Positions 22,710 through 23,978 of a stretch of 23,978 nt of DNA are shown here, one piece after another. The stretch is taken from NCBI GenBank assembly GCA_018302725.1, contig JAGVZJ010000027.1:1-23978 (forward strand), in the 5' to 3' direction. Within the stretch, counting starts at the first letter, position 1. Each line of letters starts with the position of its first letter. The notes beneath the pieces are model-generated. The model ran no database searches and was not told where the DNA came from. It saw only the letters and a list, made by a program, of their open reading frames with translations. The DNA is from Candidatus Woesearchaeota archaeon. Lineage in GTDB: Archaea > Nanobdellota > Nanobdellia > SCGC-AAA011-G17 > GW2011-AR20. A program made the position numbers and the translations under genes.

Positions 22710-22716
22710 AGAGAAA

Positions 22717-23292
22717 ATGGCAAACCAATATACATTTAGATTAAGCGATGGAAGAGCAGCAAAAGTAGATTTGCATCTTTCGTACTGTGAAGAGCCTAGA
22801 TATGATCTAGAGATAGAAGGCAGAGTTGTAGCTACCGGAAGAGACTTGCCTGATCCAAGTCTGAATTCCCCAAAAACTTTATTTGGGGCGATTGAAGAAG
22901 AGGCGAGGCTGGAGTTTGATACTGGTGCATACTATTCTATGCCTCCTGCAGAATCAAGGAGATACAGGAACCACGGATTAGGAAGATTGTTTCCTAAACA
23001 AAGCCCAGGGGATGACTCAGTGGTTGATATTACTGGACTAAGTGTTCTTACCCAGATAGGTATGCCTAGAATTGCGTGGATAGTGCATCTTAATGGAGGG
23101 CTACCACATATAGTCATAGCTTCTGACACAGTTCAGGAGCCATCTCATATCAATCCAAGAGTGTATCTTTCAGATGCACTGAACCTGGAAGGATTATCTG
23201 TGTTGTATAATGCTGGACAGGTCTTTCCAAAGAGGCAGAGATTTAGAATACAGCCAAGATACCAAATGGAGGAAGAGCTTCTTGCAGTTTGA
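22717..23292 (+). CDS. uncharacterised 191-aa protein
   Basis: Not recognised. It is soluble and beta-rich. It begins MANQYTFRLSDGRAAKVDLH, followed by YDLEIEGRVVATG, a Pro-rich linker DLPDPSLNSP, an acidic helix, and a second beta region with SVVDITGLSVLTQIGMPRIA and AWIVHLNGGLPHIVIASDTV. No TM helix or catalytic motif stands out. It has a GAGGAG Shine-Dalgarno eight bases before the ATG and a TATA box about 100 nt upstream. It is followed within 12 nt (or overlapped by 4 nt) by the lytic transglycosylase gene, so the two probably form an operon; a partner, inhibitor or delivery role is conceivable but unproven. Confidence 0.65.
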   Translation: MANQYTFRLSDGRAAKVDLHLSYCEEPRYDLEIEGRVVATGRDLPDPSLNSPKTLFGAIEEEARLEFDTGAYYSMPPAESRRYRNHGLGRLFPKQSPGDDSVVDITGLSVLTQIGMPRIAWIVHLNGGLPHIVIASDTVQEPSHINPRVYLSDALNLEGLSVLYNAGQVFPKRQRFRIQPRYQMEEELLAV

Positions 23293-23303
23293 ATTGTTTA
23301 ACA

Positions 23304-23882
23304 ATGAGGTATGACAAAATTTTGAGAATAGTGGGTCTGCTAGATGTAACCATGGCTTTATCTTTATTGGAGCCTTCAAAGATTAGACCTAGTATTTTAG
23401 TGGATTATCCTTATCCTAATGTCCGCTTTGAGCCTTCAAGAATAGATAAGATAGTCGGGGAGTTGCCTTACCAGCGTATTTTTGAAGAATCAATCTCACA
23501 ACAGAGGAAAGTTAGCTTTCATCTAGCTTATGCTGTCATGATGGCAGAAAGTAATGGAAATCCGAGAGCTATATCAGAAGAAGGAGCAATGGGATTAATG
23601 CAGTTAATGCCCGAAACTGCTAAAATGTTAGGTGTAAAGGATCCTTATGATCCTAAACAAAACAGCAGAGGTGGAGTTAAACATTTGTCTTATCTTATGA
23701 CTCACTATTCAGATGAAAGAGCTGCTGTTGCTGCTTATAATTTGGGAGAATTCAGAGTTAACAGACTAATAAAAAAACATGGGGAAGAATGGTGGGAAAA
23801 AGGAAGAATTCCTAGAGAAACAAGAGAATATGTAAAAAAAGTTTTTGCATTTAAAGAAGAATATAAGAAAGTTAGTTTATGA
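23304..23882 (+). CDS. lytic transglycosylase, SLT (lysozyme-like) domain
   Basis: Predicted to cleave the MurNAc-GlcNAc bond of peptidoglycan, forming 1,6-anhydro ends. The domain from about residue 65 onward carries the family marks. The catalytic Glu lies in MMAESNGNP (residue 82 counting from the ATG at 23304) and is followed by GAMGLMQLMPETAKMLG, then YDPKQN...GGVKHLSYLM, and AAYNLGEFRVNRL. The N-terminus (MRYDKILRIVGLLDVTMALSLL) is moderately hydrophobic and could be a poor signal peptide or membrane anchor. A TTG at 23289, overlapping the preceding stop, would add five residues; I prefer the ATG. The family identity is firm; the biological target in a presumed murein-free archaeon is open. 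Confidence 0.88.
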   Translation: MRYDKILRIVGLLDVTMALSLLEPSKIRPSILVDYPYPNVRFEPSRIDKIVGELPYQRIFEESISQQRKVSFHLAYAVMMAESNGNPRAISEEGAMGLMQLMPETAKMLGVKDPYDPKQNSRGGVKHLSYLMTHYSDERAAVAAYNLGEFRVNRLIKKHGEEWWEKGRIPRETREYVKKVFAFKEEYKKVSL

Positions 23883-23978
23883 GTTTTAGTCTGCTGATTA
23901 GTTTTATTGTTTTAAAAAAGAAAATTAAAATAAATAGGAAGAAGATTGTGACCGATAACCTTCAGTTTCTTTAATAGA

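Noticed and set aside
1..23978. CRISPR arrays, insertion sequences, rRNA genes
   Set aside because: No regularly spaced repeats, transposase-like proteins with terminal inverted repeats, or rRNA segments were seen anywhere in the window.

Overview
The window reads as a compact, AT-rich archaeal chromosome segment, most likely from a DPANN-type lineage (Woesearchaeota/Pacearchaeota-like). The lineage is inferred from gene content and small-protein styles, not from a 16S match. Archaeal markers are a family B DNA polymerase, type II methionine aminopeptidase, RadB, an archaeal type IA topoisomerase, a VAT/Cdc48 double-AAA ATPase, a class III (pilin-like) signal peptide, an archaeal XerA-type recombinase, and TATA boxes about 25 nt upstream of many start codons (leaderless transcripts). 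No gap between genes exceeds about 160 bases, and several neighbouring genes overlap by 4-14 nt.

Layout. 1-393 is the 3' end of a PD-(D/E)XK nuclease-like gene, converging on polB (minus). From a shared promoter, map runs forward and is followed by an AlkD-like DNA glycosylase, a pilin-like secreted protein and cysS. cysS converges on cdc48 (minus), which lies downstream of a zinc-ribbon/AbrB-like regulator. 9041-12248 (minus) is a tightly overlapping three-gene ABC exporter operon: ATPase, secreted COG1361-like protein, MacB/FtsX permease. Divergent radB converges on topA. Then come a metallophosphoesterase, a 42-aa zinc-finger gene, a 93-aa acidic zinc-binding protein and serS. 17645-18203 is a winged-helix regulator plus a conserved small protein.

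18257-19034 is a decayed dapB (frame disruption near the N-terminus and an in-frame TGA near the C-terminus), followed by a tRNA-Lys(CTT) gene (minus), a 130-aa unknown, a 56-aa Arg-rich basic protein (minus) and xerA (minus). The right end, 20819-23882, is a run of forward genes: a 47-aa two-helix membrane peptide, four proteins I do not recognise, and a lytic transglycosylase (SLT fold).

How the genes fit together. Most of 380-17493 is information processing (replication, repair, topology, tRNA charging, protein maturation and unfolding) with one export system. The right third is the accessory part: a broken lysine-pathway gene and a block of lineage-specific genes ending in a peptidoglycan-cleaving enzyme, which is odd for an archaeon without murein and suggests action on bacterial walls or a transferred function. 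No CRISPR array, insertion sequence or rRNA is visible. I found no complete new defence system; the best leads are the 21027-23882 block, the dapB lesion and a few regulatory arrangements.
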